A stretch of 32,351 nt of DNA, taken from Candidatus Binataceae bacterium (GTDB lineage: Bacteria; Desulfobacterota; Binatia; Binatales; Binataceae). Both the position numbers and the translations under genes were made by a program. Below are positions 30,929-32,351 of this stretch, in pieces (position 1 is the stretch's first letter; every line of letters starts with the position of its first letter). The stretch covers positions 1 through 32,351 of the forward strand of contig JAMXLL010000171.1 of the NCBI GenBank assembly GCA_024281015.1. Direction: 5' to 3'. Below the pieces are notes generated by a model. That model had not been told where the DNA came from. It saw nothing but the letters and a program-made list of their open reading frames with translations, and ran no database searches.

Positions 30929-31927
30929 ATGGCGGGATTTACAATATGCGTAGGAACCGTCGGCGCCGGCGTTTGGTTCAGTCCCGACGGCGGCGATCAT
31001 TGGCGGCGCAGTAAGATGGCACTGCCATTTCACCACGAACCTGGCGAGATCCAGATTCGCTCGCTTTCAGTTTCGCCACATAACCCGCATCATCTGCTCG
31101 CTGGCTCTGAAGCTGGCCTTTATCGGAGCAACGATAATGGCGCGACCTGGGAACTGGTCGATTCGCCAATGGACGGAATGCAAATCTGGTCCACTTCATG
31201 GCATCCAGCCAGTCCTGAGATACTTCTCGCCGGAACCAAGCCGCCCAACGTATTCCGGTCTCAAGATGCGGGCAAGACTTGGGATAAACTCGCCGTTCCG
31301 ATCGCGAAGGAATGCTTCGCCGGTGCTCCCAAGGTAACGAATATCGTGGTCGACCCTGATGATTCGCGCGCGATATGGGTAGGGGTAGAAATCGACGGCG
31401 TGTTTGTCAGCCACGATGACGGCGCCTCCTGGACGCATTTACCACCGCTTGGCGATAAACCCATCAACCAGGACATTCACGGGCTGGCGGTTGCTTCCAA
31501 CGGCACGCGCAAGATCGTTGCGACTACCCCGGATGGCATCTGGAGCAGCGCTGATGAAGGTCAGCATTGGACGCTGCACGGGTTTCCCCGTTTCGCAGAA
31601 CGGGACACGATTTCCTATTGCCGGGGAGTAACGTTGAACCCGCGTGACCCCGACGTGATGTTCGTCGGCAATGGCGATTTCATCCCGGGCAAACGCGGAT
31701 CAATCCAGCGCACAATGGACGGCGGCAAAACCTGGAGCGCGTGCAAGTTGCCGGTCGAGCCAAATTCGGTGATCTACTGGATCGCAACCCATCCGGCCGA
31801 TCCCAACGTGGTGGTCGCCGCCAGTCTTCACGGTTATCTGTACACCAGTATCGACGGCGGCGAGACTTGGCAGAAAAACCGGCGCGAGTTCGGCGAGATC
31901 CGCGCCCTTGCATGGGTACCGAATTAG
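30929..31927 (+). CDS. Asp-box (BNR) repeat beta-propeller protein
   Basis: The 332-residue protein contains seven Asp-box turns (S/T-x-D-x-G-x-T/S-W): SPDGGDHW, SNDNGATW, SQDAGKTW, SHDDGASW, SADEGQHW, TMDGGKTW and SIDGGETW, spaced about 40-55 residues apart. This predicts a six- or seven-bladed propeller like sialidases and VPS10/photosystem-assembly relatives. There is no signal peptide, so it should be cytoplasmic, unlike most Asp-box enzymes. No sialidase RIP motif or catalytic residues were seen; a carbohydrate or protein-binding role is possible. The ATG has AGGAGG nine bases upstream and the gene has its own promoter. It converges on astA. Confidence 0.88.
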   Translation: MAGFTICVGTVGAGVWFSPDGGDHWRRSKMALPFHHEPGEIQIRSLSVSPHNPHHLLAGSEAGLYRSNDNGATWELVDSPMDGMQIWSTSWHPASPEILLAGTKPPNVFRSQDAGKTWDKLAVPIAKECFAGAPKVTNIVVDPDDSRAIWVGVEIDGVFVSHDDGASWTHLPPLGDKPINQDIHGLAVASNGTRKIVATTPDGIWSSADEGQHWTLHGFPRFAERDTISYCRGVTLNPRDPDVMFVGNGDFIPGKRGSIQRTMDGGKTWSACKLPVEPNSVIYWIATHPADPNVVVAASLHGYLYTSIDGGETWQKNRREFGEIRALAWVPN

Positions 31928-31997
31928 GCGACCAAACCTGGCCAACGTGCGAACGGCAGCGGAAATTCCAGATGTTTCTCTCTCTCGCTGCTGACCA

Positions 31998-32351
31998 CTA
32001 GGGCAAGGGTACCACAGTGACCTTCGCGCGCGGCTTGGTCTCGAGCGCGCGCAGCACACCCGGGCGGACTACGAGCCGACCAGCGGCGGGAATGTCGCCG
32101 CCGGCACGTACCGCCCGAAAACCGTCCTCTTCGCAGGCGATCAGATATTGGCGCGTTCGCTCAGGTGCGGGCTCGCCGATGGTCAGCGCATAAGTGCCGA
32201 GTTGCTGGAGAGGAATTAACAGGTCTGTTGCGGTGCCATAGTAGGGTCCGCCGTCAAACGGATCTATATGGTTGAGGAACTTCATCCCGGCTTGTTCCAG
32301 TAACCGCACGGCTCCACGCGTGTTCTCGCCGACCGCCCCCAGCGAAGCCCT
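31998..32351 (-). CDS. astA: Arginine N-succinyltransferase, C-terminal part (truncated by edge)
   Basis: The frame is open to the right edge, giving 117 residues of the C-terminus. SLGAVGENTRGAVRLLEQAGMKFLNHIDPFDGGPYYGT matches the AstA pattern around the conserved GGP region; what follows (AVRAGGDIPAAGRLVVRPGVLRALETKPRAKVTVVPLP) is like the family end. AstA succinylates arginine, the first step of the arginine succinyltransferase catabolic pathway. The N-terminal acetyltransferase fold lies outside the window. A GTG at 32309 is internal, not the start. The end converges on the Asp-box gene, 70 bases apart. Confidence 0.8.
   Translation of the reverse strand, partial: RASLGAVGENTRGAVRLLEQAGMKFLNHIDPFDGGPYYGTATDLLIPLQQLGTYALTIGEPAPERTRQYLIACEEDGFRAVRAGGDIPAAGRLVVRPGVLRALETKPRAKVTVVPLP

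Noticed and set aside
1-32351. CRISPR array, prophage or toxin-antitoxin locus
   Set aside because: No regularly spaced repeats, phage structural genes or paired small toxin-antitoxin frames were seen anywhere in the window.

Overview
The window looks like a chromosomal stretch of an uncultured environmental bacterium with moderately high GC (high 50s to about 60 %, judged by eye). Housekeeping genes (lepA, lepB, priA, ubiE-like) sit among oxidative catabolic genes: two luciferase-like monooxygenases, a formyl-CoA-transferase-like CaiB/BaiF enzyme and two amidohydrolases. Together with an archaeal-type (class V) fructose-1,6-bisphosphate aldolase/phosphatase, remnants of a zinc-ribbon adenylate-cyclase/TPR protein and a REP-associated transposase, this suggests a Binatota/Desulfobacterota-like or Rokubacteria-like lineage. 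That placement is inference from gene content only. No rRNA, tRNA, CRISPR array, prophage or complete IS element is recognised.

Layout. 1-2.4 kb is an eroded region: a truncated exported protein at the left edge, a four-helix membrane protein, and a RAYT transposase with an inverted pair of REP-like palindromes, lying between two remnants of the same cyclase-type C-terminus. 2.4-5.1 kb (+) holds a small zinc protein, the class V FBPase with a strong terminator, a secreted protein and an NTF2-like protein. 5.1-8.3 kb (-) is lepA-lepB-coiled-coil gene. 8.5-11.6 kb (-) is a sugar epimerase, a zinc alcohol dehydrogenase, an FmdB-type zinc ribbon and a TPR lipoprotein. Divergent from the lipoprotein is an exported beta-carbonic anhydrase.

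12.6-17.4 kb (-) is a likely catabolic operon, in transcription order LLM oxidoreductase, formyl-CoA-transferase-like enzyme, second LLM oxidoreductase, amidohydrolase-2. Divergent from it (17.6-19.5 kb, +) are a COG3964-type amidohydrolase/deacetylase and a MobA/MocA-like nucleotidyltransferase. Hydrolysis, flavin-dependent oxygenation or F420 chemistry, and CoA activation could form one degradative route, but the substrate cannot be read from the sequence.

19.5-21.1 kb (+) is an ECF sigma factor / zinc anti-sigma factor / Spy-CnrR-like periplasmic sensor module, convergent with a free-standing DsbD alpha-type domain. A lone response regulator follows. 22.9-28.1 kb (-) has a COG1119-type ABC ATPase, an alpha/beta hydrolase, priA with an unusual insertion, and a DUF445 membrane protein. 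28.2-31.9 kb (+) has a UbiE-type methyltransferase, an M20 peptidase and an Asp-box beta-propeller protein preceded by a good promoter and a cluster of TTTGCA motifs. The right edge cuts an arginine N-succinyltransferase (astA) gene.
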